Source of the DNA: Pseudomonadota bacterium
GTDB lineage: Bacteria; Desulfobacterota; Binatia; Binatales; Binataceae
DNA length: 64,000 nucleotides
Assembly (NCBI GenBank): GCA_021325025.1
Contig: JAJPHZ010000007.1
Location: 64,190-128,189, forward strand
Direction: 5' to 3'
Part shown: piece after piece, positions 52,656 to 60,805 of the stretch
Position numbering within the stretch: position 1 is the stretch's first letter
How the letters are laid out: every line of letters starts with the position of its first letter
Made by a program: the position numbers and the translations under genes
Notes under the pieces: generated by a model
The model's database searches: none
What the model saw: only the letters and a program-made list of their open reading frames with translations
Told to the model about the DNA's origin: nothing

Positions 52656-53600
52656 ATGGCTGAGGCCTCACAGCACGAAAAGCGCCTGGCGGGCAAGGTT
52701 GCGATTGTTACCGGGGCGGGGCGCGGGATTGGACGCGAGGAGGCGATGTTGCTGGCCGCGCAGAGCGCCAGGGTGGTGGTCAACGACGTCGGACGCCATC
52801 CGGGCGAGACCGCGCAGGATGTCGTCGATCGCATCCGCGAGGCAGGCGGTGAGGCGGAGGCCAACACCGACAGCGTCGCGGCGATGGACGGGGCGGCACG
52901 CCTGATCGACACCGCGATCGCCAAGTTCGGCCGCCTCGATATCCTGGTCAACAACGCCGGCGTGATTGGCCCCAGCGAAATCTCCGCCATGTCCGAAGAG
53001 GACTGGGACAAGGTGATTGCCGTTCATCTCAAGGGCACCTTCGCCACCATTCGCCATGCCAGTCCGGTAATGAAGCGCCAGCGCGCCGGCGTGATTATCA
53101 ACACCGGGTCGGAGTCCGGGCTGGGCCATCCCGCGATGGGCAACTATTCCGCCGCCAAGGAGGGAATCGTCGGGCTGACACGCACGGCGGCGCGCGAGCT
53201 GGGCCGCTTCGGTATCCGATGCAACGCCATCCGGCCGCGCGCGATTACCGAGGGCACCTCGGAGTATTTCGAGCGCTTCCGCCGTTGGCAGCCGTTGGCC
53301 GACGCGCTGGGCCGTTTCTACCTGGGCGCGCGCGGGCATGTGGGCGGCGAAATCCGGCCGGCGGCGGTGGCCACGATGGTAGTGTGGCTGTGCTCGGAGG
53401 CCGCCGCCAACGTCAACGGGCGGACCTTTTACGTGGGCGGCGACGAAATCGGGCTGTGGTCGGAGCCGGAACTGACGCGCAGTCTTACGCGCGAGGGCGG
53501 ATGGACGCTGGATTCGCTCGACAGCTTTGCGCGCGAGCGCTTAATCGGCGATCTGACCAATGATTTTCTGATCCCGGAGTTCGGCGACAGGGAGTTGTAG
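52656..53600 (+). CDS. Short-chain dehydrogenase/reductase (SDR)
   Basis: A 314-aa SDR enzyme. The cofactor motif is VTGAGRGIGREEA (TGxxxGxG), followed by VVVNDVGRHPGE, ILVNNAGVI (NNAG), the catalytic Ser in NTGSESGLGHP, and the YSAAKEG motif (Y and K). The presence of VVNDVG after beta-2 suggests NAD rather than NADP. The C-terminal extension (residues 250-314, LWSEPELTRSLTREGGWTLD) is typical of SDRs near HSD17B4-type or mycobacterial lipid enzymes. ATG 52656 follows AAAAGGAGGATTCGACC. Substrate unknown. Confidence 0.93.
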   Translation: MAEASQHEKRLAGKVAIVTGAGRGIGREEAMLLAAQSARVVVNDVGRHPGETAQDVVDRIREAGGEAEANTDSVAAMDGAARLIDTAIAKFGRLDILVNNAGVIGPSEISAMSEEDWDKVIAVHLKGTFATIRHASPVMKRQRAGVIINTGSESGLGHPAMGNYSAAKEGIVGLTRTAARELGRFGIRCNAIRPRAITEGTSEYFERFRRWQPLADALGRFYLGARGHVGGEIRPAAVATMVVWLCSEAAANVNGRTFYVGGDEIGLWSEPELTRSLTREGGWTLDSLDSFARERLIGDLTNDFLIPEFGDREL

Positions 53601-53680
53601 GCGGCGGGCGTTGGAGACAACGTCCCTGGCCGGCGTCGATGCGCTCTACTCGCGCCACCTTATCGAGCGAGCATCAGCGC

Positions 53681-55000
53681 TCACTGGCAGGTCTTTTCCT
53701 TGACACCGACGCAGTCGGTGCTGGCCTTGCTCGCCGCCTTGGCGGCGTCGCTGTACTGCTGCAGCTCCTCTTTGTACTTCTCGACCGCCTTTTTGAATTC
53801 GTCCTCGGTCATCCCTTCCTTGCCGGTGAACTCGGGCAGCTTGTTTTTGTCGAAATAGTCCTTGTAATCCTGCACGTGGTTGGATTCGTGGAACTGCAAT
53901 GACGTGTTGCCGGCCTTTTTGTCCGCATCGGTCGTGCCGCGGCCGTAGGCGGAGTTGGCCTTTTTGTCGACGCCGGGTTGGTAGGTGGTCTGGATCGTGC
54001 GCGATACGTTGCCGCTGAAGCTCGATATCTTGCCGTTTTTGGTCTTCCAGGTGAAGTTGGGCCTGATCTTGAAATCGGTTTCGCCGTCGGTGCCGCCCTC
54101 GGTGGCGCCTTCCTTATCCGGCAGCACCTGCACGGGCTGGACGGTGACACCGGAGGGCTTGGGCGCGGCGGCTTTGGGTTTGGGCGTGGGCTTCTTGGGC
54201 TGACGATCGATGCGCGGGGTGCCTGCGCCCGCCAACGCATCGGTCTTGAGGCCGGCCAGCGCTCCCAGCGTGAAACCAATGTCCAGGGAGAGTTCTGTCT
54301 CAACGCCCTCCTCATCCTCGGTTGTGGTCTCCTCCTCGGGCATCGGTGTGGGCGTCTCGGGCGCTTCGGCCGCCGGTGTCTCGGGCTTAGTTGCCTGTCT
54401 CATCAGGTCCGTACGGTCGGCCGTATGGAGAGATGCGGCCATTCCTGCGCCACCCTGCTGCAGGACGTGGGCAAGTTCGTGGGCGATCAGGCGTTTGCCC
54501 GTATCGGTGGAGGGTGCGAACTGATCGCGGGCGAAGAAGATGTCGCGGCCCACGGTAAAGGCGCGGGCATCGAACGCATCGGCAAGCTGGTTGGCGGCGG
54601 TGTCGTGATGGATACGCACGGCGCTGAAGTCGGCGCCGAAGCGGCTTTCCATAACGGTGCGCACGTCGGCGGGAATCGACGCATCCGCGCTGACGCCGCC
54701 TATCCCGCCGGGCGCGCCGGCGGTCTGGTTCTGCTGAGCTCCGTTGCCGGGGCGCGCCAAATCCGTCTGCGGTGCGGCCATGATTTGCGCCGCGGCGCGT
54801 TCCGCCTCCAGCTCTGCCGGATCGTCGGGCTGGCTTACCCGCAGTTTGGCTTGCAGCGCGGAGAGCAGGCGCAGCGCCGCCTGATTGCCGATCGCCGGCC
54901 GCCGCGTCACACGCCGCTGCGGGGACCTGCCGGCTGCGGCGTTGGCGCAGGCGGCCCTGGAGTTTCTGGTCTTGACCGGAGCGGCAAACATCGCGCGCAA
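53681..55000 (-). CDS. DUF4157 protein with a second HExxH metallopeptidase-like domain
   Basis: The 439-aa protein begins with a basic, low-complexity N-terminus, then a DUF4157 domain (about residues 104-185): RTVMESRFGADFSAVRIHHD, ARAFTVGRDIFFARDQF and HELAHVLQQ (HELAH at 174-178). An acidic Thr/Glu/Pro-rich linker (205-305) leads to a C-terminal domain with TTYQPGVDKKANSAYGRGTT and LQFHESNHVQDYKDYF, giving a second HExxH at 371-375, and a lysine/glutamate-rich tail ending in two cysteines. DUF4157 is common in cargo of extracellular contractile injection systems and in polymorphic toxins. No such system is near. A role as secreted protease or effector is an inference. Confidence 0.85.
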   Translation of the reverse strand: MRAMFAAPVKTRNSRAACANAAAGRSPQRRVTRRPAIGNQAALRLLSALQAKLRVSQPDDPAELEAERAAAQIMAAPQTDLARPGNGAQQNQTAGAPGGIGGVSADASIPADVRTVMESRFGADFSAVRIHHDTAANQLADAFDARAFTVGRDIFFARDQFAPSTDTGKRLIAHELAHVLQQGGAGMAASLHTADRTDLMRQATKPETPAAEAPETPTPMPEEETTTEDEEGVETELSLDIGFTLGALAGLKTDALAGAGTPRIDRQPKKPTPKPKAAAPKPSGVTVQPVQVLPDKEGATEGGTDGETDFKIRPNFTWKTKNGKISSFSGNVSRTIQTTYQPGVDKKANSAYGRGTTDADKKAGNTSLQFHESNHVQDYKDYFDKNKLPEFTGKEGMTEDEFKKAVEKYKEELQQYSDAAKAASKASTDCVGVKEKTCQ

Positions 55001-55131
55001 GCCTCCTTCTCTACAAAAAGGATGACAGGCGTGTACGCTAGCACGATCGGCGATCGGGCGGCGAGAAAATGGGCCGGCGTTCAGTTAGCGTCAGGCGGGC
55101 CGGCGACGAGTCGATCTTGTGCGGCGCGCGG

Positions 55132-56133
55132 CTACGCGGTGCCCCAATGTTTTGCCATGAACCGCCCGATCTCGGCCTGGACTTCGGCGTCCTCCGGTGT
55201 GGTGCCGCCAAACCCGCCGTGCGGCATCGCTTCCCACACGTGCAGCTCCACCTCGATTCCGGCGCGCAACAGCGCGCGATGCATCCGGACGCTGTTGGAC
55301 AAAAAGATGTCGCGCGTGCCGGTCTGGATAAAGGTCGGCGGGTAGCCTTTGGTGAAGTCGCCGAACAGCGGCGAGAGGTATGGGTCATTCAGATCATGGC
55401 CGTCGGCGTACAGCTTGATCATTTCCGGCAGACCGTTCTTGAGCACCACGTCGATGTGCCGGTTGGTCTCGAAGGTGTCGCCGCTCTCGGTCAGATCGAC
55501 CTCGGGTGTGAGCAGCACCAGCCCGGCGGGCAGCGGGATTCCGAGGTCGCGGATCTTGAGCGCGGCGGCGGCGGCCAGATTGCCGCCGCCTGAAGCGCCT
55601 GAGATTACGATATCGCCCGGGCGATAGGTGTTGAGCAACTCGCGGTAGACCGCGACGGTATCGTCCAGCGCGGCGGGAAAGGGATGGTCGGGCGGGACAC
55701 GGTAATCCACCGAATAGACGACGCATCCGGTGCGCACCGCCGCCATCGCCGCGCCCGCCATCGCGAATTTGCCCGCCAGCAGCACCATCCCGCCGCCGTG
55801 CAGGTCGATGCGCGCTCGGCCGCGATTGCGCTCCGGCATCTGGTGCGGCGTGCCGACGTGCACGGTGACACCCGCGATGATTTTGGTTTCCACCTCGGCA
55901 GGCGCGGACTGCAGCATCTGGTCCGCCATCGGCTCCATCATCGCGTTGAACCGCGCGATGCGCTTGCGCCAGGCCTCCTTCTCATGCGCGGGAGGATCCT
56001 CGCTGGCCATCAGCGGATTGGGCGTGGCCAGGAACTTCCGCGCCTGCTCGCTGATCGATTTGGGCGGCGGAATTACCCGCGGGCCCAGGCACAGATTGCC
56101 GTTGTCGTCGTGAGCGGCAGTCGATTTGTCCAT
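55132..56133 (-). CDS. HSL-type alpha/beta hydrolase (esterase/lipase, fold 3)
   Basis: A 333-aa hormone-sensitive lipase family esterase. The oxyanion motif is HGGGMV, preceded by GRARIDL, then YSVDYRVPPDHPFPAALDD, the nucleophile elbow GASGGGNLAAA, the acid in QTGTRDIFLSN and the His in EAMPHGGFGG. Such enzymes hydrolyse short-chain esters and sometimes lactones. It is followed closely by minus-strand amidohydrolase genes upstream (56188 stop at 54 bp from its start), so it is probably the last gene of a catabolic operon. Confidence 0.92.
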   Translation of the reverse strand: MDKSTAAHDDNGNLCLGPRVIPPPKSISEQARKFLATPNPLMASEDPPAHEKEAWRKRIARFNAMMEPMADQMLQSAPAEVETKIIAGVTVHVGTPHQMPERNRGRARIDLHGGGMVLLAGKFAMAGAAMAAVRTGCVVYSVDYRVPPDHPFPAALDDTVAVYRELLNTYRPGDIVISGASGGGNLAAAAALKIRDLGIPLPAGLVLLTPEVDLTESGDTFETNRHIDVVLKNGLPEMIKLYADGHDLNDPYLSPLFGDFTKGYPPTFIQTGTRDIFLSNSVRMHRALLRAGIEVELHVWEAMPHGGFGGTTPEDAEVQAEIGRFMAKHWGTA

Positions 56134-56187
56134 CCTCGTTGCGCTGCCTTTCCTTTAGAACGGAGCCGCTGGTCCCGAAAAAGAGAC

Positions 56188-57396
56188 CTACACCTTGTAG
56201 AAGCCGCGCGCCGAGCCGCGCAGGATTTGCTCCTGCTCCTGCGTGCTCAGGTTGCGCACCACATGCAACAGCAGGTTGACGAAATTGGGATAAAAGGCGT
56301 CGGGATGGGGGAAGTCCGATCCAATCAGGATGCGGTCGGCGCCCACCGTGCGCGCGGTCAGTTCCAGGGTCGCTTCCTCGGGGTCGAAACTGATCCAGCA
56401 TTGGCGGCGGAAATAATCCGACGGTTTGATTTTCATACGGTCGGACATGGTGTGGCCCAGATGCTCGAACCGATGGTCCAGGCGCTCCAGGTACGACACC
56501 AGCCATCCGCCGCTGGCTTCCAGGATGCCGATGCGGAGCTTCGGATGGCGCTCCAGCACGCCGCCGCAAATCAGCGAGCCGAGCAGGAACATCGAATCCA
56601 CCGGATGGATGAACGGGGCGCGCATGAAGGACTGCACAGGCAGGTTGCGGTCCAGCCCGAAGTACGCGCCCGCGCCCGGCATCCGGTCGGCGGGGAAGGG
56701 ATGGAAGCCGACCGCCACGTCCAGCTCCTCGCAGGCGCTCCAGAACGGATCGTAGATTTCTTCCCACCAATTGGTGCCCGCGATATACAGGCAGGGGCGC
56801 AGGAAGGCGCCTTTGAAGCCGTGGGTCAAAACGCAGCGCCGCAATTCGGCAACCGCCGAATCGACGTCGGCTAGCGTGACCGCGGCAATCCCATAAAGGC
56901 GCGCGCGATCGCCTTTGCAGTAGTCGGCCAGCCAGTCGTTGTATGCACGGTTGAGCGCGCGGGAGTACTCGATGTCGGGAATGAAGGTCAGCCCCAGCGT
57001 CGGGTAGAGGAACGCGGCCTGGAAGCGCTCCTCGTCCATCACCTTAAGCCGCGGCGCAGGGCTGAAGCCGGCGGGATTGGCCTGGCTGTAGGGCGGCATC
57101 GTGCGGCCGCCGTACTCGCTCTGGTTCCATCGCATGATCCCGGCGCATCCGGGCAGCGCGGTTGCGGGTGCGGCGGCTGATGAACCCAGATTGGGGGCGG
57201 TGTATTTGAGCCACGTGTCGCCCTCCCAGAACTCCTGGCCGCCGCGCGCGACGATGCGCGGGGCGCGGTCCCTGAATTTGGCCTCGATGTAATCGGGCAG
57301 CGCCGTGGGCGGCTCCAGCACGTGCCCGTCGGCGTCGATTGCCCAGGCCGCCGGCTCCGATTGCGTGGTCGATTCCTGATTGGCTGCCAATGCCAT
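56188..57396 (-). CDS. Amidohydrolase family protein (Amidohydro_2), paralogue 3
   Basis: A 402-aa Amidohydro_2 protein. IDADGHVLEPPTALPDYIEAKFRDRAPRI begins it; VGFHPFPADRMPG, RIGILEASGGWLVSYLERLDHRFE, QCWISFDPEEATLELTARTVGADRILIGSDFPHPDAF close it. Strand-1 D-G-H replaces HxH, as in the other paralogues. ATG 57396 follows GTAGGGAGGGACACCGCG. It has a longer N-terminal insert (NLGSSAAAPATALPGC) than its neighbours. Its start is 14 bp after the stop of the next amidohydrolase gene, so the two are cotranscribed. Confidence 0.9.
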   Translation of the reverse strand: MALAANQESTTQSEPAAWAIDADGHVLEPPTALPDYIEAKFRDRAPRIVARGGQEFWEGDTWLKYTAPNLGSSAAAPATALPGCAGIMRWNQSEYGGRTMPPYSQANPAGFSPAPRLKVMDEERFQAAFLYPTLGLTFIPDIEYSRALNRAYNDWLADYCKGDRARLYGIAAVTLADVDSAVAELRRCVLTHGFKGAFLRPCLYIAGTNWWEEIYDPFWSACEELDVAVGFHPFPADRMPGAGAYFGLDRNLPVQSFMRAPFIHPVDSMFLLGSLICGGVLERHPKLRIGILEASGGWLVSYLERLDHRFEHLGHTMSDRMKIKPSDYFRRQCWISFDPEEATLELTARTVGADRILIGSDFPHPDAFYPNFVNLLLHVVRNLSTQEQEQILRGSARGFYKV

Positions 57397-57410
57397 CGCG
57401 GTGTCCCTCC

Positions 57411-58496
57411 CTACAAATTGTAAAGCCGGCGCGCGTTGCCGGCGCAGATCAGCTCGCGGTCGCGCGCGTCGAAGTCCTTGAACCAGCCCTCGGTCAGTTC
57501 CTTGCTTTTGGGCCAGGTGGTTTCCGAATGCGGATAGTCGCTCGACCACATGATGCGGTCCACCCCGATGTGACGGCATTCGCGCAGCCCCACCGGGTCT
57601 TCCATGAAAGTCGCGTAGACCTGGCGGCGGAAGTAGTAACTGGGCGGCTCCTTGAGCGTGTTTTTGGTCCAGTAGCGGTGGCGCTCCCAGAGGTGGTCAA
57701 GATAGTAATGCGCAAACGACATCCATCCGATCTGGCCTTCGACCGAAATCACACGCAGTTGCGGATGGCGCTCCAGGATTCCCGACAGGACCAGGATCGC
57801 GATGGCCTCGCCCATCGCGAACTTGCTCATCAGCAAATCGGCCAGAAAGCCGGTGGAATCGATCGACGGCATGGCGGACTCGCGCCCGCGTCCGCCGACG
57901 TGGACCCCGGCGGGCCATCCCACCTCGACCAACGCGTGCCACAGCGGTTCCCATTGCGGGTCGAACCAGTTGCCGGCGCCGGGCGGAAAACGCGGAATCA
58001 CCGCTCCCGCCAGTCCCTTGCGCGCCATGCGGCGCACTTCGGCGACCGCGCCCTCCACCGTCTCGCAGGGAATGTAGGCCATGCCGAGCAGGCGCTTGGG
58101 AGCGACGGCGCAAAAATCGGCCAGCCAGTCGTTGTAGGCCAAATAGCTGGCGCGGCGCAGCGCGGCATCCTGGGTCGGCAGCGGACCGCCGCCGTACATC
58201 ACCTCGGCCTGCACGCCGTCGAGGTCCTGATCCTTCAGACGCTCGGCCGGGTCCCATCCGCCCGGACGCTGCTCGCTCAGGCGGCGGACGTTGAGGCTGT
58301 AATCCTCGAACCTGCGCCCCGCCATCGCGTTGATGCCGAGGATTGGCGTGCGGCGTCCCTCAAAGACCTGGAAGTCACCCTCGTCGGTGCTCTCCAGGCG
58401 CGGCGCGCGGTCGCGAAACTCGGCGCCCAGGTAATCACGCCACATTGTAGGGGGCGGATTGACATGCGAATCCGCCGAAATCAGTTGGTATTGCAT
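57411..58496 (-). CDS. Amidohydrolase family protein (Amidohydro_2), paralogue 4
   Basis: A 361-aa Amidohydro_2 protein from ATG 58496 (MQYQLISADSHVNPPPTMW). Blocks shared with the other paralogues are EFRDRAPRL, GGWDPAERLKDQDLDGVQAEV, YNDWLADFCAVAPKRLLGMAYIP, GVHVGGRGRESAMPS, ILERHPQLRVISVEGQIGW and DRIMWSSDYPHSETTWPKS. In-frame ATGs 9 and 36 bases upstream are alternatives. Substrate unknown. Confidence 0.9.
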   Translation of the reverse strand: MQYQLISADSHVNPPPTMWRDYLGAEFRDRAPRLESTDEGDFQVFEGRRTPILGINAMAGRRFEDYSLNVRRLSEQRPGGWDPAERLKDQDLDGVQAEVMYGGGPLPTQDAALRRASYLAYNDWLADFCAVAPKRLLGMAYIPCETVEGAVAEVRRMARKGLAGAVIPRFPPGAGNWFDPQWEPLWHALVEVGWPAGVHVGGRGRESAMPSIDSTGFLADLLMSKFAMGEAIAILVLSGILERHPQLRVISVEGQIGWMSFAHYYLDHLWERHRYWTKNTLKEPPSYYFRRQVYATFMEDPVGLRECRHIGVDRIMWSSDYPHSETTWPKSKELTEGWFKDFDARDRELICAGNARRLYNL

Positions 58497-58557
58497 GATT
58501 GCCATCCCCCGCTGAGGTTTTGTTTTGCACAAGAGCGGGCAACAACCCGCGTTGAAC

Positions 58558-58881
58558 TTACTCCTGCTGCTCGTCGAAGACGCTCTTGGCCACCGAGGCC
58601 GCAGTCACCGCGCTGGGCCATCCGGCGTAAAATGCCACATGCGTAATCAGTTCGCCAAGTTCGTCCCTGGTCACGCCGTTGGCCAGTGCGCGCGCAACAT
58701 GGCCGCGCAGTTGCTCGGGACGATACAACGCGGTCAGGACCGCACAGGTGATCAAGCTGCGATCGCGTTTGGACAGGCCGGGCCGTTCCCATACGTCGCC
58801 GAACAGCACCTTTTCCGTGAGCTCGTTGAGCTTGGGCGTAACCGCGCGCAGGGCCTCGCGCGGATCGGGTCGTGTCGCCAT
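58558..58881 (-). CDS. Carboxymuconolactone decarboxylase family protein
   Basis: A 107-aa all-helical protein of the CMD/AhpD fold. PKLNELTEKVLFGDVWERPGLSKRDRSLITCAVLTAL, then RPEQLRGHVARALANGVTRDELGELITHVAFYAGWPSAVTAA matches the CMD family. The CxxC of AhpD peroxidases is absent, which fits gamma-carboxymuconolactone decarboxylase-like enzymes of aromatic degradation. It lies 61 bp upstream of the amidohydrolase 57411-58496 on the same strand. The association supports a role in ring-cleavage catabolism but does not prove it. Confidence 0.92.
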   Translation of the reverse strand: MATRPDPREALRAVTPKLNELTEKVLFGDVWERPGLSKRDRSLITCAVLTALYRPEQLRGHVARALANGVTRDELGELITHVAFYAGWPSAVTAASVAKSVFDEQQE

Positions 58882-59017
58882 GATTGTTCTCCATCCTCCG
58901 ATAGCAAAGGCGGTATCCTCTATAGCAGGATTTTATCCGGCGCGGGGAGCGGCACGGGAGGCGGTTGCGCCGGAGAACAAAACCGCCGCCCTGGTGCGAA
59001 GCCCCGGCGTTGCTGAG

Positions 59018-59401
59018 TCAGGTTTTGGCTACGACCTGTACAGGGGCGGGCACGAAGCATTTGTCCTTTACCTGATGGCCGCCGATCCACCATTCCTCGA
59101 CCCGCGCGCCGTCGGGACGCACGATTATGCAGGCGGGGCCGTCGGCACGATGGGGCACGTCGTCGATGTACCATCGCTCGCGCCGCGTGCCGTCGGGATA
59201 AATGTCCAGCCACGCCGGGCCATCGGCGCGATGCAGCTTGCCCTCGCGATACCATCCCATGCTGCGTCCGCCGTCGGCGCGAACCTCGATATGGGCCGGC
59301 CCGCCGATGCGATGCAACAGGCCCTCGCGCAGCCATTGCTCGATGCGCGTGCCGTCAGCGCCGACTTCGATCCGGTCGGGACCCTTGTTGATGGTTGCCA
59401 T
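59018..59401 (-). CDS. MORN-like repeat protein (WY-x-G-x-LHR-x-DGPA repeats)
   Basis: A 127-aa protein made of about four copies of a 26-residue unit: GPDRIEVGADGTRIEQWLREG, then LHRIGGPAHIEVRADGGRSM, then WYREGKLHRADGPAWLDIYP, then WYIDDVPHRADGPACIIVRP, ending with WWIGGHQVKDKC. Similar HR-x-DGPA repeats occur in many bacterial proteins of unknown role. ATG 59401 is right after the stop of the amidohydrolase gene (two-base gap, TAG at 59404-59406), so it is coupled to it. Confidence 0.75.
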   Translation of the reverse strand: MATINKGPDRIEVGADGTRIEQWLREGLLHRIGGPAHIEVRADGGRSMGWYREGKLHRADGPAWLDIYPDGTRRERWYIDDVPHRADGPACIIVRPDGARVEEWWIGGHQVKDKCFVPAPVQVVAKT

Positions 59402-59403
59402 CG

Positions 59404-60606
59404 CTAGCCCAGCTTGTAAGCGCGCGCCGCGTTGTCGCCCAGAATAGCGCGCCGCGCCGCGGGACTCATCTTTTCGGTCAGTTCCCACAGCTCTTGCATG
59501 TAGTTGGCGGTGTGGTCGGCATGGGGAAAGTCGCTGCCCCACAAAAACCGGTCGGCACCCACGTAGTCCGCGATTAGGCTTATCACCGTCTCGTCGGGGT
59601 CGCCCGAGATCAGGCATTGACGTTTGAAATAATACGATGGCTTGTGCGCCAGCGGCACACCGCCGCCGATCAGCGTGCCGGTAAAGACCGCGTCGGCCCG
59701 ATCCAGCCACCATCCGATCCATCCCGCGCCGGATTCCAGGATCACCACCTGCACCCTGGGAAATTTGTCGAACATGCCATAGGCGAAGAGGCTGGTGAAG
59801 GCCTGGATTTCGGTGTGATTGCTGACCATGTAACTGAACCACAGGCCTTCGGGTCCCTTGATTCGATCGAAGCGGTTGAAGATCCACTCGGACGGCTCGA
59901 AGGTCGGATGGAGTCCAATGGGGACGTCGAGGTCCTGCGCCGCCGCCCAGACCGGATCGTTGTCGGGATGGCCATGGGTCTTGCCGGTAATAGATTGAGG
60001 CGCGATGAAAGCGCCCTTGCATCCGGCCTTGACCGCACGTTCCAACTCGCGCGCGGCGGCTTTCGGATCGCCCATCGACAGATGTGCGATCGGCACCAGG
60101 CGCCCGCCGCTGCCGGCGCAGAACTCCACGATCCAGCGATTATAGGCCCGGCAGTAGGCCTGGGAGAGTTCCACGTCCCTGGTTTCGATTTCCCACGTCA
60201 GCCCCAGGGTCGGATAGAGCACCACCCGGTCCAGTCCCTCCTGATCCATGCGCTCCAGCCGTTCTTTAGGATCGGTGGTGCCGCGGCCGGCACCCTTTAT
60301 ATAGGTTTCGTCGGGCGTCACCGCGACGAACGGCAAAGGACCCTTGCGCCCGTTGGCGATCCATTGCTCGCGCAGGCGATTGGTCTCTTGCATCTTGAGC
60401 CCCATGCAACTGATGCGGCCCAGCATTCCCCGCGCCAGGTATTTGGCGGGCCGCCCGTCGACTTCCAGGAATTCCCAGCCGTCCTCTGCGGTGCGGATGC
60501 GAATGGCGCGCTCGCGATATTTGGGCTCCAGATACTTCTCCCACAAGTCGGGCGGCTCCAGAATATGGCCGTCGGCGTCGATTACCAGTTCGCCTTCGCG
60601 TTTCAT
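59404..60606 (-). CDS. Amidohydrolase family protein (Amidohydro_2), paralogue 5
   Basis: A 400-aa Amidohydro_2 protein from ATG 60606 (MKREGELVIDADGHILEPPD). KYLEPKYRERAIRI, LDRVVLYPTLGLTWEIETRD, AYNRWIVEFCAGSGGRLVPIAHLSMGD, PIGLHPTF, VVILESGAGWIGWWLDRADA and DYVGADRFLWGSDFPHADHT match the other four paralogues. Sequence upstream of 60606 in this frame is an unrelated open extension and is not used. It opens the minus-strand run that continues through the MORN-like gene and is divergent from the P450 genes, with 199 bp between. Confidence 0.9.
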   Translation of the reverse strand: MKREGELVIDADGHILEPPDLWEKYLEPKYRERAIRIRTAEDGWEFLEVDGRPAKYLARGMLGRISCMGLKMQETNRLREQWIANGRKGPLPFVAVTPDETYIKGAGRGTTDPKERLERMDQEGLDRVVLYPTLGLTWEIETRDVELSQAYCRAYNRWIVEFCAGSGGRLVPIAHLSMGDPKAAARELERAVKAGCKGAFIAPQSITGKTHGHPDNDPVWAAAQDLDVPIGLHPTFEPSEWIFNRFDRIKGPEGLWFSYMVSNHTEIQAFTSLFAYGMFDKFPRVQVVILESGAGWIGWWLDRADAVFTGTLIGGGVPLAHKPSYYFKRQCLISGDPDETVISLIADYVGADRFLWGSDFPHADHTANYMQELWELTEKMSPAARRAILGDNAARAYKLG

Positions 60607-60805
60607 CGCGGCCTCCAATGGATGGGCGCCCCTTCCGCCTGATTTTCGCGCTTTCACCATAGCATGGCTGGACCTCAAAGCGCTTGCAGGCGGGCGGGCT
60701 TGATTGGACTTTGAGGCCGGGCTTTGCGATGGTGATGGACGTAGCCAGGCCGTGCGATGCGGCAGATTTCGGTTCCGGCCTCGGGGGGCCGGCGGGGAGG
60801 CAACC

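Noticed and set aside
53681-55000. Extracellular contractile injection system locus
   Set aside because: Only the DUF4157 protein is present; no sheath, tube, baseplate, spike or AAA+ gene is seen.
53978-55345. Plus-strand open frame of 455 codons
   Set aside because: Antisense to the DUF4157 gene and hydrolase; Gly/Ala/Arg-rich with no recognisable domain.
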